Positions 34,286 through 45,586 of a stretch of DNA of 64,000 nt are shown in pieces. The stretch comes from Monocercomonoides exilis. Taxonomy: Eukaryota; Preaxostyla; Oxymonadida; Polymastigidae. The stretch is from positions 930,001 to 994,000 of the forward strand of contig LSRY02000033.1 in NCBI GenBank assembly GCA_001643675.2, read 5' to 3'. Every line of letters starts with the position of its first letter. Within the stretch, counting starts at the first letter, position 1. Under the pieces are notes generated by a model. It saw only the letters and a list, made by a program, of their open reading frames with translations, was not told the DNA's origin and ran no database searches. The position numbers and the translations under genes were made by a program.

Positions 34286-35402
34286 GAAAAATTATGTCCT
34301 TTTCATTAACATTTTGAATACAAAAGACACAATAAAAATGGTTCGTTTTTTGAAATTCGTGAAACGATGGAAAACTCGACGTTTTGATTTCAACGATTCC
34401 TATTTACGGATATGAAAATCAAATTTATTTTGAAATCTGAGAAAGTTTAGAAATGTTATAAGAAAAACAATTTTTTCATGCTTTGTGCATAAAAAGCTTG
34501 AAAGGCCGTATTTTCCCCCATGTTGATTGATTGAACATCATCAAAAGCCATTTTTAAAAAGAGATGAACACTTTCACTAACCACACTGAAGGTTTCTGGT
34601 TTTTTTTTTCACAAAAGTCAACATCCACATGGAGATTGATATGCAAGAATTCACACATATGGATTCTTTTGCTTTCAAAAGGCAAAAATGAAGATGCCAT
34701 TTCACGATTTAATACACGTTTACAGTCAATCGCGTACATGAACAAATGAAAGTTTGAATAGAAAATATTTTGATCAGTTAACGATTCTTTTCTTTTTCTG
34801 ATGGAATAAAAAATATCAATGATCCGGAATGACATAAGTTAAAGCGCATTACACACCTAAAGTTATTATTTACCATTTTGTTATTATTCAAATTTTGGTG
34901 TTGCACTTTTTTAATTTTTCATGAACAAACGTTTGTGAATTATCATTCTCAATTCATTTATTTTCTAATAGCGAAAACCACTGATACTATTGTTCTTAAC
35001 ATTTCAACAACAAAGAGACATTATTTTAATTTTTGTTAATTTTTTTTTCTTTTTTCGCATTAAAACAATGAGTTATTTCCGCATATTGGGATTGAAAAAA
35101 AAGAAAACAGATTTTTTTCTAAATTGAGTTTTAATTGTGTTTTCTCATTTATTTTAGAATATGTATTTAAAACTGATCCACTTTATTATTAACAATTGCA
35201 TGTGAGATATTAAATACAATGAGAATAACATCTTGGATTATCATTTTTTGACTTGAACCATAAGTTATTTTGTTATATTTGATTTCAAAAAATGTTTGTT
35301 CAAGAACTTATAATAATTATATATTTTAAAATAATTTGAATTCTTTTTGAAAAACGAAAAATATATTATTTCAATTAATGTTGTCAGCCTTCAAAAAAGG
35401 TG

Positions 35403-37809
35403 ATGGATAAAAGAGGTGTGAATAATTTTTAATAAATTTCCCAACAATATAAAGATGCTTTAATAAAACATTTGCACAGAAACCAGAACAAAAAATGATC
35501 GTTATATCAATCCAAAGAAAAAAAGGAACACAGTAAAGAAAAAGAACTCTTTATATTTTGATCCATCAAAAAATGCGTTATATCCCGGAAAAGAAGCAGA
35601 ATTAAAGAGGAAAAGCAAACCTACAAATGGAGTGTTTGATCCAAAGATAAGAAAAGACAGCATTGCATGGGAAGAAATGAGAGAAATTCGTGAAAAACGC
35701 ATGGCGGAAAGAAAAAGAAAAGAAGATGAAAGAATGAAACTTCAAAATCAACGCAAAAAAAGAGAAACAGTGGATGATAATTTTAATCAAAAGATAAAAG
35801 AGCCAACTCAAGAAGAAATCATTAAACCTTCTTGTGAAAAAAATAGCAAAGTTTCAACAAAAGCAGATCAAATCAATGAAGAAAAATCTCCAAAACGAAA
35901 AAGATTAATTGACTTGATTCATGAACAACAACAAAGAGAAAAAGAAAAGAAAAAAGAAATTGAAAAACGGAACATTTTCATGCAATTGTTTAAAAATGAA
36001 AAATGTGATGATGAAAGTGTTGACAAAGATGAACAAAAGGAACAAAAAATAATTGAATATGCTCTAGAAAAGAAAAGGGAAAGCGATAATTTAATGGAAA
36101 ACGACATTATGAATGGAAAAGATGACAGCTATGATCTGGACGAGAAGTGCGCTGTCGAATGGAAAGAAAAAGGAAGAGTTTTACCAGAAAGAATAATTTC
36201 ACAAAAGAGCTCGATAAAACTTAGCGGCATAAGCAAATTTGGTAGTAATGAAACAATAGAAGATGAAAATGCAGACATAATTGAGAAGGCAAATTTATTG
36301 GAGAAGGAAATTACAGAAATAAGAGAAAAGCGAATTGCCTCGTTGGAAAGAGAGTATAAGATGAAACAAGAAGAAATCGAAAAAAGGAGAAAACAACATG
36401 AAGAAGATTGGCTGAAAAGAAAAAAAGAAGAAGAAGCACGATATGAAGAGATAAGAAGGAAAAGAGAAAAAGAAATGGAGATTTATAGCCTTTTGGCAAA
36501 GGAGAGAAATAGAGAGCAAATAGAGATGAGAAAGAGAGAAGAAGAAATTCAAAAACTGCTATTGCAAAAAGAGCAAGAAAACAGAATGAAGAAGCTCAAA
36601 GAAGAAGAAGAAGAAGAAGAAGAAGAAGAAGAAGAAGAAGATTTATGGAAAGATTTTGCAAATCAAAAAGAGGAAAATGAAGCTACTCATTTCACACCAG
36701 CACGAGGAGAAGAAGAAATAAATGAAGAGTTTGAGAGAAAATTAGAAATAGAGTTGAAATCAGATCAAAGCTTAAGAGATGCACATGCGGAGAATATTGA
36801 CATAGACAATGAGATTCCCGATGAAGTGAAAGAACAAGAAAGTGAAAGTTTCATTGACGAAGAACTTGATATGAAAGAAAAAGAAAAAGAAAGGAGTGAA
36901 AAAAAAGAGAGGCATAAAAGTAAACGAGAAGCACAATGCAACACCAACGAATATGCATTGCTTAAAAAGCAACTGGAAGATTTAGCGAAAGAGGAAGCGA
37001 AACTGTCAACTGAGTTGGCAGAGGAAAAAGAGAGAATTAATCAGCTGAAAAAGAAGGAGGAGGAAGAGAGAAAGAAAATGGCAGCCAAGCGAGCAATAGA
37101 AAAGAAAAGGAAAGCAAAAGAAAAGGAAAAAAAGAAGCTAATTCTTGTGAAAGCTTTGGAAAAAGCTAAAATGAAAGCAAAACTTCATCGCTATCTTTAC
37201 GAGTTGAAATTTAAGCAACAAAGCGATGACGACGAATCAATCACAAAAAGAAGGCACGGAATGAAAAGCAATAAATGCAATTATAACAAACAAAGGAGGG
37301 ATTTCTTCGATGAAACAGAAGCAAGCGACGACAGCAGCATTTTTGAAGAGAAAGATACAACAATATCAAGCGATGAATTTGCTTCAACAAGAAAAAAAAG
37401 CAAACATGAAGAAAGCAAAGAAGAATACAGTTGGAACTCAGAAAGCGATTATTCAGATAAAAGCAGTGAATTCGGCAGTGAAGATGAATCTACAGAAAAG
37501 AGTTCAAGTGAAGAAGATGAAATAGAAAGCTTTTTAAGTGATTCATCAAAAGTTCGCTTTAAGAAGAAAAAATCACACGAAAATAGCGAAAGTGAAGAGG
37601 AAGAGGAGAAAGAGGAGGAAGAAGAGGAAGAGGAAGAGGAAGAGGAAGAGGAAGAAGAAGAAAAGTTTGATGATGATTCAAACGAAAGCGATTCGTTGAG
37701 CGAGTATGATCAACAAAAGTCAGAGACATCCGAACAATACGTGAAAGATCTTAGTAAATGGATGAATACATCTGAAAATTGGTCTCAATCGAGCTCAGAT
37801 GAAAAATGA
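35403..37809 (+). CDS. Highly charged Lys/Glu-rich coiled-coil protein, 780 residues, 2 exons
   Basis: Family not recognised. A five-codon first exon (35403-35415, MDKR plus one base) joins in phase through a 64-nt GT-AG intron to the main exon 35480-37809. The mature start reads MDKRETRTKNDRYINPKKK. Sequence after the start is basic, with NSLYFDPSKNALYPGKEAE and NGVFDPKIRKDS, the least repetitive parts and the best handle for homology. Most of the rest is long Glu/Lys/Arg heptad-like helix (36,290-36,640; 36,960-37,190), with acidic runs at 36,600-36,645 and 37,590-37,665 and Ser/Asp/Glu-rich linkers towards the C-terminus, which look like casein-kinase-2 target sequence. A nuclear or nucleolar scaffold would fit, but that is only inference from composition. 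It lies at the centre of the inverted repeat and occurs once. Confidence 0.65.
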
Positions 37810-38489
37810 TTTCAAAAATAGTTTTTGTCACTTTTCATAATTCAAAAATGTTTCAGATGTCAACCTTTATTCGTCAGTCAAGAGGTGATTCATTTCTTTA
37901 TTCTAAGTCAATTAACAAATCTTCGATCTATTTTTATCTCAGAAATCTTCTTCAACTGCAATTATGAAAATACAAATGATAAATGCGACAGAAAGTTTTT
38001 TTGTGTCAAAGTGCGTAACTCCTTTGAGATTATTGATTGCTTTCAACGAAATTGCTAACCGTCAGTCATGCATTGCACTTTAAGTCATTGAAGATGCTGT
38101 CATTTTGAGGTAGATTTTTCATTTGAACATAAATGAAATAGCCTTCAAAATCGAATATAATTGTCAATTCAAAAAACACTTGCAATCAAAGGTGGAATAT
38201 ATTTGCTCTGCTTTAAGAAAATGGAATGAAAGTGAGAATAAATAATTGGATACTATGAATGAGAGAAGCTCGGCAAATGAATAACAAACAAATCAAAAAC
38301 GCGCAAAAAGAAACAGAATATAATGAGAACACTTATTTTCTATTCAGAAATGAAAAATAACATTTAGGTGATTACAAGACAATTACAATGCGCTTTCGTG
38401 ATGAGCGATTGATTGTTGTTGAAAATGATTTCATGTTGACTCTCTTGCATCCTCACATGCAATGTTGCTTTTTATTTATTTATTATTAT
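37810..38489. other. Convergent intergenic stretch, no gene seen
   Basis: 0.68 kb of AT-rich DNA between the 3' ends of the coiled-coil gene (+) and the SDR gene (-), with no supported open frame. Confidence 0.6.
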
Positions 38490-40198
38490 TTACTTTGTTT
38501 CGAATGATGGCGGAGGGATCGGAGTTGGACGAGGATAGTCTTTTGGCTGTGGGAACATTCCCTGCAAAATGTACCCATCGACAACTTCCTTCACGAGCAC
38601 TGGGGTCATCTGCGAAGACATATTCATAAGCATTGAAAACAACCATTGTATGTTTTTGCATCGTTTTTGAAGCAATAATTATTTGACAAATAACAATTTT
38701 AAGAATAAGAATAATAATAATAACGATAATAATAATAATAATGTTATAATTTTAAACCAATTTCGAACATAAAAATAAAATATAAATTAATGTCAAAGTT
38801 GTAAATGTCTTCAAACTCAAAAAAATATCCCCAAAAAATAAAAGAAAAAAATTTTTTCTCACAACAAAATCACACCATTGGATGCTGATATACGAATCCA
38901 GTTCCCTCGATTTTTGTTCCGTCTACGGAAAGAGGTGTGTTGTAAAGAAGTTCCTGAGGCAGGAAAGGAGACAGTGGAGTGTTGGTTATTGAAGCAGCCT
39001 GTATGCAAAGTTCAATTTTATTTTGCCATAGTTGAACGCATCAATATTTGAGTGGATTGTCGACAGTACGAATTAATAATATTTTGCAAAGTTTAAAAGT
39101 TTTAAAGGTGAATATAATTGAAAACAAAAAATAAAAGAAAAACATTACACAAACCTTACACATCTCACTCCATGGCTGGCAATGCTTGTCATTCACTCCT
39201 TCAACAGTTGACTTCATATTCAACTTTGCCATCGTTGACATAGCACTTCCAACGAACCCAGTCTCAATTCTGAACAAAATGCCCAAAAAGTCATTAATTT
39301 TCCCTTGGTCTGTGTCTGTTTTATCAGCAAGGTTGTAGACTTCTCCTGGGTTTCCACGCAGGCACAAATGAAGAATAGCGCCACACACATCACGGACATG
39401 AACTGTATGCATTTTGAGATCAGCGCTCCAAAGGAACTTCATCTTTTCTCCGAGATGCTTGTAAACAGCTGCACAAATGAATCTTGGTGCTAAATGTTAC
39501 AAAACGTGCGTATTTTACCAAAGCATTAATAGAAATAAATAAAACAAAACAGTTAATTTCACACTGAGCCCTGAAGTATCAGCTGGACCATAAACAATAG
39601 CTGGCCTGATGATAATTAATGGAATGGACATTTTTTTCAGCTCGTCCTCAGCTTGCTTGTGATACAATGCAAGCTTTGTCCATGGCTTAACTTTGGAAGT
39701 TTCTTTTGCTGGCTTTTTATCTGCATCGTAAATCTGCGCAGTGGAAACATGAATAAATTTTAAAGGCTTATGCTCTTCAACATTTCTTCCAACATTAACA
39801 GCAAGATCAAAAATATGTTGCTTGTATACAGTATCGTCTTGTCCATATTTTGTTTCTGCTGCAAGATTCACAACATAATCGAAATGATCATCTTTAAATG
39901 CTCTTGTGCACTGCATTGGATTGCTTAGATTGCATTGAATTCGTTCAACTGATGGATGCTGAATATATTGCATAAAGTGGTCGCTCAAAAAAGCCGTCTC
40001 TGGAATTGCCTTATCAGCAACCCTAATCTTTGAAGCAGCGTTTTGATCAATAAGATGCTTTACCAGATTACGTCCGATAAAGCCCAATCCTCCAAGAATC
40101 CTGTTTCAGATATTTAACAAATCAAAAACATTTATTATAATCATTTTTAAAATTTATATCATTCGTACACACAAGAATTTTGGTTTGGATTCAGCCAT
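38490..40198 (-). CDS. NAD(P)-dependent epimerase/dehydratase-like extended SDR, 379 residues, 5 exons
   Basis: Exons 40198-40173, 40100-39565, 39489-39155, 38998-38876 and 38609-38490 join in phase (1,140 nt). The N-terminal Rossmann fold is clear: FLILGGLGFIGRNLV (GGxGFIG, about residues 11-18) followed by an acidic strand end. Further family marks are VNLAAETKYG, HVSTAQIYD with the SDR Ser, RPAIVYGP, and a C-terminal substrate half with HTVHVRDVCGAILHLC and VYNLADKTDTD. The catalytic YxxxK is not present in normal form: the region reads KLALYHKQAED, with Tyr only two residues before the candidate Lys. Either the site has shifted or the enzyme is not a classical dehydrogenase. The substrate cannot be told; sugar-nucleotide or sterol-type substrates are typical of the family. 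Divergent from eL24. Confidence 0.8.
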
Positions 40199-40373
40199 TT
40201 TCCTTCAGATGAACTGTTCGATTTTAAATGGGATATTTTGATCAAACTCAAAACAGAAATTCCTTATCAATTTATCGTGAGTGTACGACTTTTTATAGAA
40301 ATATCACTTTAACCGAATTGAAAAAAATTGGATTAATCTAAATGAGAATTAAATAGATCAAAAATTTAGATTG
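40199..40373. promoter_or_regulatory. Divergent promoter region between SDR and eL24
   Basis: 175 bp of AT-rich DNA separates the start codons of the minus-strand SDR and the plus-strand ribosomal protein gene, so it must carry both promoters. No specific motif is assigned. Confidence 0.45.
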
Positions 40374-40974
40374 ATGCGGTTTGCTTTATAGTCAAAAACT
40401 GTGATTTTCAAATTTCATCATTTTCCCTCATATTTATTAAGTGTTGAACGTTGCTCGTTTTCTTGGCACAAGATTTATCCAGGACACGGAATTCGTTTCG
40501 TTCGTGGTGATTCACGTCTTTTTATCTTTGCTGGCTCAAAAGCTCGCTGCTGTTATGACATCAAACGTTCCTCACGTAATACTAAATGGACAGGTGATTG
40601 GAGAAAAGCTCACAAGAAGGATGTTTCAAAATTGACCAAAAAGCGTGTTAAGCGCAGAGCCGTTCGCTTCCAGAAGGATATAGTTGGAATGACACTTGAG
40701 GAGATACGTAACACAAGAAAGGCGAAAGTTATCGAAAAGGTGAAAGGTGCTGATGCAGCGGCACTTCGGTTTGACTGTTTTATTCATTTTTGGGGATATT
40801 TTATTTATAAATGTTTTTAGTGAATTGAAGGAGCGAAAAGCAAAAGTCGCCGGAACAAAGAAAGTATCTGCAAAACAAGTTAAACCAGGCAAGCAAGCAA
40901 AGCAGGGTAAACAAGTGAAGCAAGCTCCTCCAAAGGCTGCTCCACCAAAGAAAATTAAAGCCACAAGTCGTTAA
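40374..40974 (+). CDS. RPL24: 60S ribosomal protein eL24, 161 residues, 3 exons
   Basis: Structural protein of the large ribosomal subunit. Exons 40374-40378 (ATG plus two bases), 40442-40768 and 40821-40974, with introns of 63 and 52 nt, both in phase. The start MRVERCSFSWHKIYPGHG matches the eL24 N-terminus (CSFSG-KIYPGHG in most eukaryotes), followed by FVRGDSRLFIFAGSK, the WTGDWRKAHKK block and KKRVKRRAVRFQKDIVGMTLEEI. The C-terminal tail is Lys/Pro/Ala/Gln-rich, as usual. The zinc-ribbon-like cysteines common in archaeal L24e are reduced to one near the start plus a Cys pair (ARCCYD). Its codons freely end in A or T, in sharp contrast to LysRS in the arms. Confidence 0.95.
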
Positions 40975-41444
40975 ATGAATTTTAAGAAATAATTCCTTTT
41001 ATAAACATTTCAAAACATATTTGTTCATATCAAAGATAATTCTAATTGACATTTTTTTCATTGTTTATCAAATTAACAAATGAATTTTAAAATTTAAAAT
41101 ACATTCTGAATCAAATATAATAATAAGAAAATGAAATAATTCACCTTTTCAGAATTATAAATGAAAATAATTTGCACGTTGAATTATCAGTCATGATATG
41201 AAATTTCAATTATGAAAAATATATTTAAAGAACTTTTGAAGATAGCATTTTAAAAATTAAATTTTGTGATATTTTTCACAATAATAACTAAAAAAAACTG
41301 AAGCAATGAAAAATAAAAAAATAAAAAAACATCAATCATTTTCGATTTGTTCCTCAATAATTAATAATAAAAAACATGAAATAAAAAAAACCAATTAACA
41401 CTTTCTGTAATGAACACAAATGCTCAAAATTATAATATGGAAAG
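40975..41444. other. AT-rich flank, no gene seen
   Basis: 0.47 kb between eL24 and the inner edge of the right arm. It is very AT-rich with no supported frame, and should include the right CNNM promoter because the CNNM start lies only 52 bp inside the arm. Confidence 0.55.
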
Positions 41445-41496
41445 TGATTGATCTCCGATTTATTCGGAAGGCTTTAGGAGCGTACAGGCGTGACTG

Positions 41497-44400
41497 ATGC
41501 GGATATCGACGATAGCAAGCGTGATAGGATTTGCATGCCCGCGGATGCTGGGGTTCCACCGCTCGGAGGCAGCGGAGGGGCAGCCGACATGGGTGTTTGC
41601 ATTGAAAATTGTGGCGATTGCGGTGCTGCTGTGCTTCTCAGCAATGTTTTCAGGTGTGGGCAGAGCATGTTTTTTTGTGGAGGGCATTTGAGGATGCGGG
41701 GATTTAACTGGTGTTTTTTGTGGTTGGTGTTGGCGATGGGAACTGAACTGGGGTTAGGGCTGAATCTGGGGCTCCTTGCGCTGGACAAGCTGAACCTGCA
41801 GATCCTGATTGATCTGGGGAGCGAGAGCGAGCGGAGGCAGGCGGCGAAGATCATGAAGATCCGGAAGAGCGGTGTGTGGAGTGGGTTTTGCGAGTTTTGC
41901 CACGAATCTTTTGGTTGTGCTGTGGTGCCCTTGGCGGTGCTGCTGCACATTCTCATTGTTATTTTTGTTATTATTTGGTTTATTTTGTGAGTTTGCAACA
42001 TTCTGTGATTTCTTTCTCTTTTTTTTTTTCTTTTTCATTTTCTTATAAATTTCTTTGCTTTTTTGATTCATTTTGTTGCTCTTTCTTTTTTTTGGGGGGC
42101 GTGTGCTGGATGGCGCGGGGGCGGAACAGGAAACATTCTTTTGTGCACGCTGCTTCTGGGGAATGGTGTGTGATGGAGCATTTTCAGTGCTTTTTGAGAT
42201 TTTCCTTTTCCTTTTCCTTTTTCTTTTTGTTGGGGATGCTATGTGTGCCATTGTGTGTGCTGTATGTGTGACTGATGTTAGTGATGGTGAACACCGGAGT
42301 GTCGCTGCTGATGGAAGAGGTTGGGGGCGGGACGGTGGCGTTTATCCTGACGACGATCCTGACGGTGACGTTTGGGAGATTCTGCCGCAGGCTGTGTGCA
42401 CGCGGTACGGGCTGCAGATTGGGGCGGCGCTGTGGTGGCTGATCTTTTTGATTATGATTCTGCTGTCGATCATTGTGGTGCCGGTGGGGAAGCTGCTGGA
42501 CTGCATCCTGGGTGTGGAGATCGGGAACACATACAACAAGGCGCAGCTGAAGAAGCTGATTGAGCTGCATGCGTCGGACGAGAAGATCCGGGCGCTGTAC
42601 CAGGAAGACCGGATTGAAGACTCAGACTTTATTCTGGTGTCGAACTCGTTTGACTTCTCGACGAAGACAGCGGCCGAGATCATGACGCCGATGAAGGATG
42701 TGTTTATGCTGGAGGTGTGATGGGATGGGATGGGATGTGATGGGATGTGATGGAAGTGATGGATGAGCGGAGTGAGTGGAGTGAGTGGGATGAGTGGGAT
42801 GAGTGAGCGAAAGCAAATGCATATGCTGAATATTTTATTTTATTTTATTTTTATTTTATTTTCATTCATTTTTTTTGATGATGATGATGATGATGATTGT
42901 TGATTTTATTCAATGACTGGCTGCTGCTTGGGGCTTGTTGGTTGGATGGGGGGACTTGTGGAACTTGTGGGGTTTTGTGGGATTTTCTGGGGTTTTGTGG
43001 GATTTGGGGTGGGAGCAGCTTGGAGAGCGGGTGACGGAAGAGACGATTGAGCGTATTGTGGGGGACGGGCACAGCAGGATTCCGGTGTATGAGCAGAGCG
43101 AAGACTCGATTGTGGGGTTTGTGGCAGCGAAGGATGTGCTGCTGATGAGCGGGGAAGGAGAGGTGGAGCTGGAGCAGGTGTTTGGGTCGTTTGGGCAGAT
43201 GGTGGCGATGGTTGGGGCGGATGTGCGGCTGCCGGAGGTGATGCGGGCGATGAAGAAGGGGAAGAATGCGATGGCGGTGGTGTATCAGGTGAACGACTCG
43301 GGGGAAGGAGACCCGTTCTACGAGAACGTGGGGATCATCACGCGGGAAGATGTGGTGAGCGAGATTGTGGGGGACGAGTGGGAAGACCTGGGGGTGCATG
43401 CAGCGAGGCGGAATGCGCGGCGGGGGGCAGGGGAAGGAGGCGAGGGTGGGGAGGATGGTGAGGGAGGAGAGGAGGGAAAAGGAGGAGAAGGAGGAGAGGA
43501 AGAAGAGAAGGAGAAAGAGGGGAAGGTGAGTGTGAAGACAAAGCCGAAGGAGGGGAGCAAGGGGAATGCGGGGATGAAGGAAAGTGGGGAGAAGATGGGG
43601 GCAGAGGGAAAGAGCAGGACTGTTGTTGTTGAGATGGAGGATGAGGAGAAGGATGGGGAAAGAGAAAGAGAAAGAGAAAGAGAAAGGGAAAGGGATAAGG
43701 AAAAGGGAAGAGAGAGTGGAGAGGAGAAGAAGAACAAGGAGGAGGAGAATGGGGAGAAGATGGAAGGGAGAGAAGGAAGAGAAGGGAGAGGAGGAAGAGA
43801 AGGGAGAGAAGGGGAGATGGTTCTTGTGCCGTACACATCGTCGTTCCTGCGTCGACAGGGAGGGATGGGGATGGGGATGGGGATGGGGATGGGGATGGGG
43901 ATGCAGAGCTCGATGTCTGTGAGTTCACTGGGAAGAGCGGAGGTGGGTGTGAATGTGGGTGTGAATGCGCCACCGAGTCCGGCAGGATCGCCTGTGCCAG
44001 GGGGTGTGGGAGGAGGCGGGGCAGGTGGGGTGCACCGGCTGAGCCGGCGGAAGCGGTTCCGGATGCAGATGTGGGTGGAGTGCTCGGAGGAGGTGCGGAA
44101 GGAGGCGAAGCGGATTGGGCAGTTTCTGCGGGCGAACATCCCGATGATGGGGGAGTGGCGGGAAGAGGATGTTGTGAGGCTGGTTGAGCGGTCGCAAGGG
44201 TTTGAGATTGCAGGGTGGACGATGGGGGCAGGAGGGCCGCACCATCTGCACCACCACCACCACCACCACAACGGGCACCACAGCCACACCAGCCACACCA
44301 GCCACGCCAGCCACGCTGGCCATCTGCACGGCCAGGGGTTCGGCCACAGCAGCATGCACAGCCTGCCCATGCCAGCAGAGTCAGCAGCAGCATCATCATC

Positions 44401-45481
44401 ATCGACGGCGTCGTCTGAAGGGTCGGGGTGCGGCGGGAGCTCGACAGCCACAGCCACATCGCTGACGCCTCTGCTGTCCACATCGACAGTGTCGTCCACG
44501 TCGACCGTGTCGTCCACAGCGCCGCTGCTGCCGGGCGGGTCGGCGGGGATGTCGGCAGCACAGTCGCCGGGGCTGGCAGGGTCGCCGTTTGGATCGCCCT
44601 CGCCTCTGCTATCGCCATCGCCATTGCTATCGCCTTCTCCTTCGCTGGTGGGTGGGTCGTCGCTGACGATGAGCTCGACGACAGCGCTTCTGGCAGAGGG
44701 ATCAGAGGAAGGAGAGGAAGGAGAGGGAGGAGGAGAGGAAGAGGAGGATGATGTGTTCTCGTCGCTGAGTGCGCCGGCGGTGTGCAAGGTGTGCATCCAG
44801 GGGGAGGAGGAGGCAGACCTGGTGGTGGTGCTGAGCGGGCGGCTGGAGGTGATCCACGAGGAGGAGGAAGGGGAGCGGGAGGGAGCGGGAGAGGGAGAGG
44901 GAGAAGAGGGAGAGGAGGAGAAGACAGAGACAGAGATGGAGACAGAGATCGGGGGAAGCTCGGAAGGAGAGGAGCGGGAAGAGGGTGGAGAAAAGGAAGG
45001 ACGAAAAGGAGGAAAAGGAAGAGGAAGAGGAAGAGGGAGAAGGGGAGAGAGAGGGCGGAGAGGCGGGAGGAAGACGATCATGTGCGATCTTGGGCAGCCG
45101 TGGACGATCCTGAACAGAGAGTGCTTCTTCACGAAAGACCAGATCAGGGGAGAGGTTGAAGCACCGCGGGCAGATGGGGTGGAGAGTGGGGGCAGGTTGG
45201 AAGGGGCAGGAGAGTCGGCAGCCTCAGGATCCACTTCATCATCATCATCATCATCATCCTCCTCCTCCTCCTCATCTTCTTCTTCATCTTCGCCGAGTCT
45301 GTCTTCGCCGTCGACAGCGCTGACGTCGCTGTTCTTCCACTCGTGCCCGTCGACGGCGCTGTTTCGGGAGGGAGAGCTGCCAGTGGGGCATGTGCCGTAC
45401 ACAGCGACAGTGGTGGAGGGGCCGGCGCGGGTGCTGGTCATCTCGATGGGGGAGTTTGTGCGTGCATGCTGTGCAGTGCAG

Positions 45482-45513
<32 letters not shown>

Positions 45514-45586
45514 AGGGGTTGTGATGGAGGCAGAGACAGAGAAAGCTGTGGCAGAGCCGAGTGTGGCAACAACAGAGAGCGCGTGA
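41497..45586 (+). CDS. CNNM: CNNM/CorB-type metal transporter, right-arm copy (one 1-base frameshift as read)
   Basis: Exons 41497-41653, 41758-41871, 42282-42714 and 43019-45586. The domain order is as in the left copy: DUF21 membrane domain, CBS pair, disordered acidic linker, His-rich segment, cNMP-binding-like domain. The last exon is fully open here (856 codons with stop), giving the clearest view of the cytosolic half: CBS at 43,050-43,390; Glu/Lys-rich linker at 43,430-43,830; the RKRFRMQMWVECSEEV block near 44,050; a His run at about 44,240-44,330; and poly-Ser at 45,233-45,295. Exon 3 lacks one G at about 42,373 (TTTGGGAGA versus TTTGGGGAGA on the coding strand of the left copy), breaking the frame inside the conserved FGEILPQ motif. 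The same unresolved short gap between exons 2 and 3 exists as in the left copy. Confidence 0.82.
44240..44335 (+). other. Histidine-rich segment in CNNM cytosolic region
   Basis: Encodes seven consecutive His followed by HSHTSHTSHASHAGHLHG-type spacing, with CAC codons throughout. It is conserved in both arms (left arm about 30,005-30,100). In a metal-transport protein such a run could bind Zn2+ or other divalent ions; that role is inference. Confidence 0.6.

Larger units (their letters stand above)
32895..35402. other. 2.5 kb gene-poor AT-rich region
   Basis: Between the left CNNM start and the coiled-coil gene. No supported coding region on either strand; the longest open frames (about 65-95 codons) have no protein-like composition. 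It contains the hairpin repeat at 33,390-33,695 and a diverged half-copy at 34,155-34,285, and must include the left CNNM promoter. Confidence 0.6.
32895..41444. other. Single-copy spacer between the inverted-repeat arms
   Basis: 8.55 kb of AT-rich DNA not shared by the arms. It carries three genes with ordinary AT-leaning codon use (charged coiled-coil protein, SDR, eL24) and, in its left third, hairpin-type repeats. The midpoint of the whole inverted repeat falls near 37,170, inside the coiled-coil gene. Confidence 0.9.
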
